DNA of 40,308 bases from NCBI GenBank assembly GCA_022784065.1, contig JALFUO010000068.1, positions 1-40,308 of the forward strand, in the 5' to 3' direction. The first letter of the stretch is position 1, and the number at the start of each line of letters is the position of its first letter. The DNA comes from Bacteroidales bacterium. GTDB lineage: Bacteria; Bacteroidota; Bacteroidia; Bacteroidales; Bacteroidaceae. Below the pieces are notes generated by a model that worked only from the letters and a program-made list of their open reading frames with translations, searched no databases and was not told the origin of the DNA. The position numbers and the translations under genes are program-made. This document shows, in pieces, positions 15,258 through 22,896 of the stretch.

Positions 15258-15311
15258 ACGTGATGGATGAGTGTTGCATTTGCAATACTCCAAAGAATAC
15301 CTTGCCACTAA

Positions 15312-15352
15312 TTTGGTTTTTGTCGCAAAAATGTTGTATATTTGCGACAAAA
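15312..15352 (+). promoter_or_regulatory. Promoter and palindromic operator of the AbiE-type operon
   Basis: TTTG (15312-15315), 21 nt and TATATTTG (15337-15344) form the promoter. A perfect 12-bp inverted repeat (TTTTGTCGCAAA at 15318-15329, TTTGCGACAAAA at 15341-15352) straddles the spacer and the -7 element. AbiEi antitoxins are known to repress their own promoter through inverted repeats, so this is the expected operator. The predicted transcript starts near 15349, 20 nt before the ATG. Confidence 0.75.
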
Positions 15353-15368
15353 TTACTCCTTAATTCAA

Positions 15369-15974
15369 ATGCAATCTCTTGAAGATAGAATAATTACGAA
15401 TATATCTAAACGCGGTAGGGGTACAATAGTATCGCCTCTTGATTATGCGGGATATGGAGATTCAAAGGCAGTCCAAAAAGCCTTTGAACGACTTACTGCA
15501 GCCGAAAAGCTGATAAGAGTGGCACGTGGTGTCTATTGTTATCCAAAAATTGATAAGGTTTTGGGGTTAGGTATTCTTTATCCGACCATTGAGGAGGTTG
15601 CCGCCGCTATTGCAAGGCGCGACAAGGCTAAGATAGTTCCGACCGGGACGTATGCACTTAATAAGCTTGGGTTATCAACACAGTTACCGATGAATGTGGT
15701 ATATCTGACTGATGGATCGCCACGTAAAGTAAAGTTGGAAGGTAACAGGGGCATTCAGTTCAAACATACAGCTAAAAAAAATCTGGCTTTTCAGAATGAA
15801 ATCGCAATGCTTCTCACATTTGCTCTGCGCGAAATCGGAGAAAACAATATTGCCGATACTCAACTTGCCCATATCCGTAATCTGGTCAAGTCTATACCAT
15901 TTGAAACAATAAAAAAGGATTTTGCCCTGATTCCGGCATGGATCCGTAAAATTATACTCGATTCCTATGGATAA
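15369..15974 (+). CDS. AbiEi-like antitoxin / transcriptional repressor (DUF6088-like)
   Basis: A 201-aa protein. The N-terminal winged-helix region (about 1-55) reads IITNISKRGRGTIVSPLDYA then AVQKAFERLTAAEKLIRVARGVYCYP, the pattern of AbiEi/DUF6088 antitoxins; the C-terminal part includes VPTGTYALNKLGLSTQLP and VYLTDGSPRKV, typical of this family. It should repress its own promoter and neutralise the partner toxin (type IV: no direct protein complex needed). The start at 15369 is used because the ORF-track start (TTG at 15342) lies inside the operator and -7 element. The next gene starts within its last codons (8-nt overlap). Base composition is visibly more AT-rich than the backbone. Confidence 0.85.
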   Translation: MQSLEDRIITNISKRGRGTIVSPLDYAGYGDSKAVQKAFERLTAAEKLIRVARGVYCYPKIDKVLGLGILYPTIEEVAAAIARRDKAKIVPTGTYALNKLGLSTQLPMNVVYLTDGSPRKVKLEGNRGIQFKHTAKKNLAFQNEIAMLLTFALREIGENNIADTQLAHIRNLVKSIPFETIKKDFALIPAWIRKIILDSYG

Positions 15975-16974
15975 ATTTCTGACGCTTACCGAGGCTCAAA
16001 GAAGAACAGTGTTTGAGCAGACAGCCGCAAAGATAAAACTTCCTGTAGCTGCCATTGAGAAAGATTTTTGGGTAACGGAGATACTCAATATTCTTTTCTC
16101 ACTGCCATACGCAGACAAGATGGTGTTCAAAGGAGGTACATCACTCAGCAAAGTCTGGGGTGTCATCCGACGGTTCTCAGAAGATATTGACATTGCCATA
16201 GATCGCAATATGTTCGGGATTGAGGGTGATGTAACCAAGAGGCAATTAAAGAAGTTGCGTAAAGCGTCGTCGATATTTGTCCGGGATACTCTTGCCAATG
16301 ACCTGACGCTGGCGGTAAAACAAGCAGGATTAAGTGAATTTGTGACGATTAAGGCGGACCCCGATGGAGAAGGAGACGCGACATACCCTGAGCCTCGACA
16401 GATTCACATAATCTATAAGTCGGTACTACCCTCTGGAACTAATCCATATCTCCGTGATGAGGTACTGCTGGAAGTTGGAGCACGTTCTCTGTTTGAACCG
16501 ACGGCCAAAGCGAAGGTTGAATCCTTTGTAACTGGGGCGTTTCCGCATCTTACATCAAATGACAGTGATGTTCAGATTGTTGCCGCAGTTGCAGAAAAGA
16601 CATTTCTTGAAAAGGCATTCCTGCTTCATGAGTTATTCACAACCAATGGTTGCCGAAATGCCGATCGTAAATCACGACACTTGTATGACCTATGCAAGAT
16701 GTATGAGGCTGGAATTGCCGACAAGGCTATTCCTGATGATGAACTGTGGGAAACCATTCGCCATCATCGGGAAGTATTCACTTCAATACGCGATGTTGAC
16801 TACACACCGGACATTCGCAAACGGATTACCCTCACTCCCCCTGAAAGCGTCATCGAAGAATGGAAAAACGACTATGATACTATGGTCAAAAATATGATAT
16901 ATGAAGATAATGTCCCCTCATTTGCGGACATCCTCGGAGTTGTGGTAAAAATAGAAAATATGTTCAAGGCTTAA
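15967..16974 (+). CDS. AbiEii-like nucleotidyltransferase toxin (DUF1814 family)
   Basis: A 335-aa protein with the defining nucleotidyltransferase motif KGGTSLSKVWGVIRRFSEDIDIAID (quoted in parts: GGTSLSK, then SEDIDIAID with the metal-binding Asp pair) at about residues 55-80. The downstream HELFTTNGCRNADRKSRHLYDL segment matches the AbiEii C-terminal region, including the conserved SRHLYDL. Relatives transfer nucleotides (GTP, or to tRNA ends in MenT-type toxins) and halt growth upon phage infection. The overlap with the antitoxin gene assures coupled translation. Full length, no damage seen; part of the AT-rich four-gene unit. Confidence 0.9.
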   Translation: MDKFLTLTEAQRRTVFEQTAAKIKLPVAAIEKDFWVTEILNILFSLPYADKMVFKGGTSLSKVWGVIRRFSEDIDIAIDRNMFGIEGDVTKRQLKKLRKASSIFVRDTLANDLTLAVKQAGLSEFVTIKADPDGEGDATYPEPRQIHIIYKSVLPSGTNPYLRDEVLLEVGARSLFEPTAKAKVESFVTGAFPHLTSNDSDVQIVAAVAEKTFLEKAFLLHELFTTNGCRNADRKSRHLYDLCKMYEAGIADKAIPDDELWETIRHHREVFTSIRDVDYTPDIRKRITLTPPESVIEEWKNDYDTMVKNMIYEDNVPSFADILGVVVKIENMFKA

Positions 16975-16998
16975 TATTCAAGTTTATGCTAACAAGCT

Positions 16999-17769
16999 AT
17001 GGAAAAGTCTTTTAAACAAAGCGTAATAGAGGGACTGAAATGTTATGTATATGTGCTTGTTGATCCTCGCAACAATTGTATTTTCTATGTGGGGAAAGGT
17101 TCAGGAAACCGTGTTTATCAGCATGCACAGGACGCACTTGTAGAAGACCCTCCAAGTCTAAAGTTATCTACTATAAGAGAAATCAAGGGGTTGGGGTTGG
17201 ATGTAAAGTATTACATCATTCGGCATAATTTGTCAGATCAAGAGGCATATCTAGTTGAGTCTTCTATCATAGACTTACTGACTTATCCTGCTTTCAATAA
17301 GGGAAATATACTTACTAATATTGTTAGTGGACACCATCAGTGGAACGAGGGTATTAAAACGGATGAAGAAATCAATATCCTATATGACTGTCCAAAGATT
17401 GAGCCGATTCCGGGAGATAGACTTCTTTTAGTCAGTCTTAATAAAAGTTATCAGCAATCAAAGGCAACCGGAGTATATCGCCGAGCCAACGATTATGAGA
17501 GTGTCCGTAAATACTGGCAACTCTCAAGCGACAAAGCAAATAAGGTAACACATATCTTGGGTATATATAGAGGGATTGTTCGTGTTGTAATTGACGTTAA
17601 AGGTAACTCCCTTTGCTCAGTAGCAGACGACGGAACGGTTTTTAAGAAGCCACGATTCGCGTTTGAGGGTGATATAGTTCCAAATTCACCATACCTTAAT
17701 AAAGACGTAACTGACTATCCTTTTGGTAGAGGTGGCGCGATAACTTATATTCCACGGACCAATTTTTAG
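16999..17769 (+). CDS. LEM3-like GIY-YIG nuclease protein with a C-terminal accessory domain
   Basis: A 256-aa protein. The N-terminal domain (about 14-100) carries YVYVLVDPRNNCIFYVGKGS, then the Arg and His of GNRVYQHA and the metal-binding Glu in EAYLVESSIIDLL: the GIY-YIG fold in its LEM3-like form (YVY...FYVGKG.G.R). The C-terminal half (about 145-240) contains RKYWQLSSDKANKVTHILGI YRGIVRVVI, a pattern I associate with PUA-like accessory domains of restriction-type proteins; that assignment is inference. It starts 24 nt after the AbiEii gene and shares its AT-rich composition, so it probably belongs to the same operon. One 60-base line within it (17161-17220) has only 20 G/C. Role unknown; DNA or RNA cleavage is expected. 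Confidence 0.78.
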   Translation: MEKSFKQSVIEGLKCYVYVLVDPRNNCIFYVGKGSGNRVYQHAQDALVEDPPSLKLSTIREIKGLGLDVKYYIIRHNLSDQEAYLVESSIIDLLTYPAFNKGNILTNIVSGHHQWNEGIKTDEEINILYDCPKIEPIPGDRLLLVSLNKSYQQSKATGVYRRANDYESVRKYWQLSSDKANKVTHILGIYRGIVRVVIDVKGNSLCSVADDGTVFKKPRFAFEGDIVPNSPYLNKDVTDYPFGRGGAITYIPRTNF

Positions 17770-17794
17770 CACACTCTTTAATATTCGTATTGGT

Positions 17795-18358
17795 ATGAAT
17801 GATATAAAGCGTAGCTACGTAATCCAATGGGTCGGACCATTCAAATCCGACAATGATGTTGCCAAATATGTAAAAAGAGGCGATAATAATGAGGTTTGTC
17901 ATTCTTCTTGCTTCACATTCTATTATCTTACAGGCATAAATAAGGTAGGAAGGCCCAAAATTCATCGCTATTTTGGTGTTCATCATAAACTAGATGGAAT
18001 TCGTAATAGATTGAATCTAAGACATTCAATTCTGTCAACATTGAAAGAAGATTCCTTATTGGAAATTTGGATAGGATGTTTTGGCGATTTAAGATGGCAC
18101 TCAAACACAAAGGTAGAGGAAGTTGAAACTTTCTTTATCAGATATTATCGAGATTTACTGACAGATAATGATAAGAAAAAGAAAACGCGTTTAGTCAAAT
18201 TGCCTTCTATTAGTGTTGTGAATCTATGGTATGACAAAAATGAGAACCCATGGATAAGGAAGCCAAGGTCTGCCTGTTTTATACAAGATGTGATGGTCTG
18301 GGAGAATGATTATGAAAGACTCCTTACCGCCGCAAAATTATCTGAACGTGAAGAATAA
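17795..18358 (+). CDS. Divergent GIY-YIG-like protein, 187 aa
   Basis: Not confidently assigned. The order of elements resembles a GIY-YIG domain: a first strand CFTFYYLTG, then RYFGVHHKLDGIRNRLNLRH (as in YIG...L..R...H), a strand LEIWIGCFG, then VEEVETFFIRYYRDLLTDND with a Glu where the metal-binding Glu is expected. The canonical GIY and YIG triplets themselves are changed (YYL, YFG). The rest is basic and without signal or membrane segments. It begins 25 nt after the LEM3-like gene, is AT-rich, and is followed at once by a terminator, so it closes the four-gene AbiE-type unit. Alternative: an unrelated alpha/beta protein of the same cassette. Confidence 0.55.
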   Translation: MNDIKRSYVIQWVGPFKSDNDVAKYVKRGDNNEVCHSSCFTFYYLTGINKVGRPKIHRYFGVHHKLDGIRNRLNLRHSILSTLKEDSLLEIWIGCFGDLRWHSNTKVEEVETFFIRYYRDLLTDNDKKKKTRLVKLPSISVVNLWYDKNENPWIRKPRSACFIQDVMVWENDYERLLTAAKLSEREE

Positions 18359-18380
18359 GCATTAGATTAAAATCTAATGC
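18359..18380 (+). terminator. Terminator of the AbiE-type operon
   Basis: GCATTAGATT-aa-AATCTAATGC begins directly after the TAA of the last gene; the following stretch (TCTTCTATCTT) is only moderately T-rich. Confidence 0.65.
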
Positions 18381-18400
18381 TCTTCTATCTTGAATGTTCA

Positions 18401-18413
18401 CTTTTTTAACGCT
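18401..18413 (+). repeat. 13-bp direct repeat, right copy (possible island boundary)
   Basis: CTTTTTTAACGCT, identical to 15030-15042. Between the copies lie only the AT-rich genes and their control region. Confidence 0.5.
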
Positions 18414-18483
18414 AATAGGCTCATCTTCCTCCTTTCTTCCGCCCGTTTCGCAGCAAGCCATGCTTGTCAGGGAAAACAAAATA

Positions 18484-18516
18484 ACGGGTGCGCAGCGAAG
18501 CGTGCTGCGCACCCGT
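18484..18516 (-). terminator. Terminator of the GH20 gene
   Basis: A 13-bp perfect stem (ACGGGTGCGCAGC / GCTGCGCACCCGT) with a 7-nt loop, followed on the minus strand by TATTTTGTTTT. Confidence 0.88.
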
Positions 18517-18544
18517 TGGGGATAATTCAAAGATTGCGTGGTTG

Positions 18545-21500
18545 TTATTTCACCAATACCTTGCGGCCGTTTACGATGTAGATGCCGCTGTGGCTGATGC
18601 CGCCGAGGCGACGGCCGGAAAGGTCGTAAATCGTGGCGGGCGCGTCGGCGTTGCCGCTTTCTACCTTTTCGATGCCCGTATCGTTGGCGGCGTAGGTTAG
18701 CGTTACGGTGGTGTTGTCGGCCACTGCCGTGAGGCCTTCGTCGCCTTCGGTGGATTTGAGGAAGTAACCCTCAATCGTGGGCGCAACCAGCGTGTAGGCT
18801 TCGCCTGCCTTGACCCACTCGGCCGTGGTGGCAAGAACGGCGGAAGTCTTCTCGTTCACGGCGTTCACCGTTACGGTGAAGTAAGGCTGAGCATAGTATT
18901 CGTAAATGCGGTAAGGGTGGCCCGGGTCGTTCCAACCTACGAGCGCGCCGGCTGCAAGGCCGTCCCAGCATACGTTGTTAGAGCCTTTGATCTTCCAAGT
19001 GCCGTCGGCGTTGCGCGTGAAGGCGAAGTTGTCGCCCGTGTCGCTAAGGAAGGCGGCGGTGGAGTTTTTCAAGGAAGGCACATATTTGCCTGCGCCGTTG
19101 TTGAGCACCTTGAATTTCGTGCCGCTTGCCTCGAGCGTCCAGGTGTAATAGGGCGTGGTGTCCTCGATGTTGTTGTCCTTCACCACGGCACCGGTCTTGG
19201 CATTGGCCATGCGGTAGCCCTTGCGTGCGGCTTCGGTGGTGCAGTCATCGTAGATAACGTAAGACTTGCCTGCCTCCACGGCCGTCACTTCCTTGCCGAG
19301 GCGTTTCACGCCGTTGACGGCGTTGGTGGTGTAAACGGCGTTGATGGTCATGTCGGCTGTCGGGCCAAATTGTGCCTCGCCCGTATAGTCGGACGACTCG
19401 TAAGTGTAATAAGGCAACTCGGGATAGGCGATGCTGAAGCTTTCGCCGACGGGGCAGCTCGTTTCGCTTTCATCGATAATCGCTCCGTACTGGTCGCGGC
19501 TGACAATCGAGATGCTGTAAGCCGAACGCTGGTAGGTGACGTTTACGGTCTTATTCTCTGCCAGATTTTCAAACTCGGGAGCGGCGGCAGTGCCTGTGAG
19601 TTCGTAGGTCTTTACGCTGTGGTTCTTGATTTCGGGAGCGGCGCAGGTGTAGGTCTTGCCAGCGGGTGCGCTCTGCACGTAAGTGCCGATAGTGTTGCCC
19701 TCGGTGTCTTTGCAGACATAAGCAACGGTGTAAACCTGTTCCACGTTCCAGGCTGCGCCCTGCGGGCGGATAGCGTTGCGGGAGTCGTCGATTGTAGAGC
19801 CGGAGCTGATGATACTGGGGAGCGTGCCCGAGGTGGCGGCCACGGGGAAGAAGTTGCGTGCCGTGAGCGCGAGGGTGTAGTCGCCGTAAGCGGGGTTGAA
19901 CGTCAGGGTGACGTTGCCTGCCGTTGTGCCCATATAGACGGGATATGCCACGCTGCCGCTCTTGGTGGCGTTGGTGGAGATGAAACGCTCGGTGGCGGCG
20001 TTCTTGAGTTGCACGCTTTGCGTGCCGTCGGTTGCCAGCGTGCTCTTCGTCACGAGCCAGGCATCGCTCTGCCAGGTTTCGCCGGCGTGGCGCAGCATGG
20101 TGCTTTCGCCGTCGTCGACAATCGCCGTGCCGGCAAAGGCTTCAACGGCGTTGGCGAAGCGGTAAGCCTTGCCCTCTTCGAGATAGCCGAAGGAAGCGAG
20201 GAAGGCGGCGTATTTGGCATCGAGTTGCTGCACGAAGGTTTCGAGTTCGGCGGCAGTGAGTGCTTCGGGATCTACGTTCTTGATGAGGTCTTCAAGTTCC
20301 TGCTTCTCGGTTGCGCCGTAAAGTCCCGGTGCTTTTGCCTCAGCCGTGGCGTAAGTCTTGGCGTTGGCCAGATGCGCCTTGATGGTGTTGAGCTTAGCCT
20401 TGGCATCGGCTGCGCCGTCGGCGGCCTGAAGCATGGCAAATTCCCAAAGGCCGCCATTGCCGTCGGCTGGGTCGCCATAGAGATTGACAGCGTAGCCCTG
20501 ACCGCCCAGAGAGGCATTCATCCAAAGGTTCTCGGTCTGGTCGCAGCGGATAGAATAATAATAGTTGCCGTTGTCGAGGCGGCCGTAGCCGGAGGTGTGG
20601 TCGGCAAGCACGAAGTTGTAGTTCTTCGCAGCAACATCGTAGTTCCAGCGACCGGTGTTGTTCTGCGCCGTGGCGTTGGGGTTGACAGAACCTGCGGGCA
20701 CGGCCTTGCAGACGAGGGCGTAGTGGCCGGGATTGGTGGCATCTTCTTCCAAGGCCCAGAACTGATAGTCGTAGGCAGCGTCGCCCTCGGCAGCCTGCGC
20801 GTTGGTCCAGAGGCGGTTGGCGGCAGCGTTCTTGCCGGAATACTGGCTGATGAGCGGAGAGCCCTCGCGGAGCAGTTCGATGCACTTGGCGGCGCGTTCG
20901 CCCGTGGCGCGGGTGATGAGGCGATACCAAGTCTTGCTTTCAGCGGTGGAGACTTTCGGCATTACCTGCCCGGTTTCGCCGCCGCTCTCTTCACCCGAGA
21001 GGATGTAGTGGCGGCCGTAGTTGTAGCCGCCGTAGTTGAGCAGGAGCGTGTCGGCGGTGATGCGCTTCTGGAAATCGGCGAAGTCCTTGCGGGCTTTGGG
21101 TGTCCAGCCGGCTTCGGCAATGGCCATGAGGCGCGGCAGGGCGAGGTATTCCATGAGGTTGCGGTCGGCTACGTGTTCCGTCCAGAACGTGCCTTGCACG
21201 CCCGTGTAGTGGGCGGCTTGCGCGGTGGTGATATCGGTGGGCACGGCTTCTTGCGAATACGTGCTCTGCACATTGTCCGAACCGTTGCCGGGAAGGGTGG
21301 CCTCGGCTGCGTCGGTGCTTTGCTTGCGGTTGATGTAGTAAGGGCCCCAAGGCGTGAACACGTTGTCCAGACCGAGTTCGGCTGCTTTGCGTGCGCCGGC
21401 TGCGGCAGGCTGCCAGCAGAACACGGTTGCGCCCGTTTCCTTAATCAATTCGGTGTCGGCGTTGCCGGCAGTAATCGCCTCGTTCCACACGACGGTCTTC

Positions 21501-22651
21501 TTGCCATTTTCTTTCAAGAAGTCGGCCATTTCCTTGATGAAGTGGCTTTGCAACTGGCGATAGTTTGTCAATCCCAGTTCCCGGTATTTGGCTTGACATT
21601 CTGCGTTGCTCTCCCATTGCGAGGTGGGGCATTCGTCGCCGCCGATGTGGAAGTAGTCGTAAGGGAAGAGGGGAATGAGTTCGGCAAGAATGTTCTTGGC
21701 AAACTGCACAGCGGCGGGGTTTGCCACGTTGAGCACGTCGGAGGAAATGCCGCCGTTGATCCACACAGAGGGAGCGGATTCGGGGTGGCAGCAATATTCG
21801 GGGTAAGAAGCCATGGCGGCAACGAAGTGGCCGGGCATATCCACCTCGGGAATTACCTCGATGTGGCGTTCCTTGGCATAAGCCACCACGTCCCTAATCT
21901 GCTCTTGGGTGTAGAAGTAAGGGCCGTAAACCTGATTGGTCCAATAGGGGCCGTACTCGAGGTCGGTGACATAGGTGTTAGATGCCGTTGCGCCGATGGT
22001 GGTGAGCTTTGGATATTGCTTGATCTCCACGCGCCAGCCTTGGTCGTCGGTGAGGTGCCAGTGGAAGCGGTTCATTTTGTAATAAGACATCACGTCGAGC
22101 ATTCGCTTCACCTCTTCAACGGTGAAGAAGTGACGGGCCACGTCGAGCATGAAACCGCGATAGGCAAAGCGCGGCTCGTCCTGAATGGTAACGCAAGGCA
22201 GGGCGTACTTGGTGACGGCGGCGTCCTGCTTGCCGGCCATGACGTTGGCGGGCAAAATCTTCTTGACCGACTGGAAGGCATAGTAGAAACCAAGCACGCT
22301 CTTGGCACGAATGGTTACCTTACCCTCGTTGACCGTCAGGTTGTAAGCGCCTTCGTTCATCGTGCCGCCATAGAGCGCAACGTCGAAAAGAGGAACCTCG
22401 GCATCGGCCTGCGCCACGGCGTTGTAACCAGTGGCGGCGTTGAAGTCGAGCACGAAGCGTTGCACCTCTGCCACCATATCGGCGGAGAGCGAACTGCTGT
22501 AACCTACCACAAAGTCCTGCGGCAGAACAACCTCGCCCGAGAGCACGGTCATGGCCTTGGGTCTCGGCGTGAGGTTTACGAAATTGTCGGCGGACGCAAT
22601 GCCCGTAGACAAAATCAAGGACATTAAAATCCAGAGAATTTTGTTTTTCAT
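18545..22651 (-). CDS. Secreted multi-domain beta-N-acetylhexosaminidase (GH20)
   Basis: A 1368-aa secreted enzyme, far longer than the usual 500-800 aa. Start at 22651 (MKNKILWILMSLILSTGIASA, a signal peptide); the ORF-track start adds a spurious copy of similar residues. A GH20b domain (about 22-155) precedes the catalytic barrel (about 160-530) with FMLDVARHFF, FHWHLTDDQGWRVEI, and HIGGDECPTSQW, whose Asp-Glu pair is the substrate-assisted catalytic dyad. It should remove terminal GlcNAc/GalNAc. C-terminal to it are a helical segment, MucBP-like beta repeats (VTYQRSAYSISIV), a ricin-like stretch, and a final tail (IYDLSGRRL...GIYIVNGRKVLVK) typical of type IX-secreted Prevotella proteins. 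It has its own promoter and terminator. Confidence 0.92.
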   Translation of the reverse strand: MKNKILWILMSLILSTGIASADNFVNLTPRPKAMTVLSGEVVLPQDFVVGYSSSLSADMVAEVQRFVLDFNAATGYNAVAQADAEVPLFDVALYGGTMNEGAYNLTVNEGKVTIRAKSVLGFYYAFQSVKKILPANVMAGKQDAAVTKYALPCVTIQDEPRFAYRGFMLDVARHFFTVEEVKRMLDVMSYYKMNRFHWHLTDDQGWRVEIKQYPKLTTIGATASNTYVTDLEYGPYWTNQVYGPYFYTQEQIRDVVAYAKERHIEVIPEVDMPGHFVAAMASYPEYCCHPESAPSVWINGGISSDVLNVANPAAVQFAKNILAELIPLFPYDYFHIGGDECPTSQWESNAECQAKYRELGLTNYRQLQSHFIKEMADFLKENGKKTVVWNEAITAGNADTELIKETGATVFCWQPAAAGARKAAELGLDNVFTPWGPYYINRKQSTDAAEATLPGNGSDNVQSTYSQEAVPTDITTAQAAHYTGVQGTFWTEHVADRNLMEYLALPRLMAIAEAGWTPKARKDFADFQKRITADTLLLNYGGYNYGRHYILSGEESGGETGQVMPKVSTAESKTWYRLITRATGERAAKCIELLREGSPLISQYSGKNAAANRLWTNAQAAEGDAAYDYQFWALEEDATNPGHYALVCKAVPAGSVNPNATAQNNTGRWNYDVAAKNYNFVLADHTSGYGRLDNGNYYYSIRCDQTENLWMNASLGGQGYAVNLYGDPADGNGGLWEFAMLQAADGAADAKAKLNTIKAHLANAKTYATAEAKAPGLYGATEKQELEDLIKNVDPEALTAAELETFVQQLDAKYAAFLASFGYLEEGKAYRFANAVEAFAGTAIVDDGESTMLRHAGETWQSDAWLVTKSTLATDGTQSVQLKNAATERFISTNATKSGSVAYPVYMGTTAGNVTLTFNPAYGDYTLALTARNFFPVAATSGTLPSIISSGSTIDDSRNAIRPQGAAWNVEQVYTVAYVCKDTEGNTIGTYVQSAPAGKTYTCAAPEIKNHSVKTYELTGTAAAPEFENLAENKTVNVTYQRSAYSISIVSRDQYGAIIDESETSCPVGESFSIAYPELPYYTYESSDYTGEAQFGPTADMTINAVYTTNAVNGVKRLGKEVTAVEAGKSYVIYDDCTTEAARKGYRMANAKTGAVVKDNNIEDTTPYYTWTLEASGTKFKVLNNGAGKYVPSLKNSTAAFLSDTGDNFAFTRNADGTWKIKGSNNVCWDGLAAGALVGWNDPGHPYRIYEYYAQPYFTVTVNAVNEKTSAVLATTAEWVKAGEAYTLVAPTIEGYFLKSTEGDEGLTAVADNTTVTLTYAANDTGIEKVESGNADAPATIYDLSGRRLGGISHSGIYIVNGRKVLVK

Positions 22652-22804
22652 AGTAAAAATATTGGTTATAATTTGGTTTTTCATCTTCAGGCAGAGGCGA
22701 AGCCTGGTACGAGGCCTTTGTCCGCCGTGTGGGCCAAAGTGCGCCGTAGAGCCTTTCAGACAGCGCCTTTGCGATTACTTCATCAAAAAAGGAACAATCT
22801 CTTG

Positions 22805-22836
22805 CAAAAGTATGAAAAATAAAGTATCTCTGCAAA
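22805..22836 (-). promoter_or_regulatory. Promoter of the GH20 gene
   Basis: Minus strand: TTTG (22836-22833), 20 nt, TACTTTTG (22812-22805). The leader would be about 150 nt to the ATG at 22651. Confidence 0.65.
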
Positions 22837-22884
22837 CCTTTTCCCTTTTTCCTTAGCAGATAATGGGCTTTTGTGGAAAATGCG

Positions 22885-22892
22885 TAATTTTG
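22885..22892 (+). promoter_or_regulatory. -7 element of the flippase gene, possible leaderless start
   Basis: TAATTTTG ends only 4 bases before the flippase ATG at 22897. With usual Bacteroidetes spacing the transcript would begin at or next to the A of ATG. No good TTTG lies 19-21 nt upstream. Confidence 0.4.
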
Positions 22893-22896
22893 CAGT

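Larger units (their letters stand above)
14877..15368. other. Intergenic region rplU to AbiEi-like gene, boundary of the AT-rich island
   Basis: About 490 bases hold the rplU promoter and inverted repeat (14958-15013), a 13-mer also found beyond the island (15030-15042), two related imperfect palindromes (15115-15149 and 15224-15257) and the AbiEi promoter/operator (15312-15352). The 64-aa minus-strand ORF at 15035 crosses both palindromes, resembles nothing and is not supported. Confidence 0.65.

Noticed and set aside
18917-22627. 1236-aa plus-strand ORF opposite the GH20 gene
   Set aside because: Antisense shadow; no domain can be seen, while the opposite strand has clear GH20 motifs, signal peptide, promoter and terminator.
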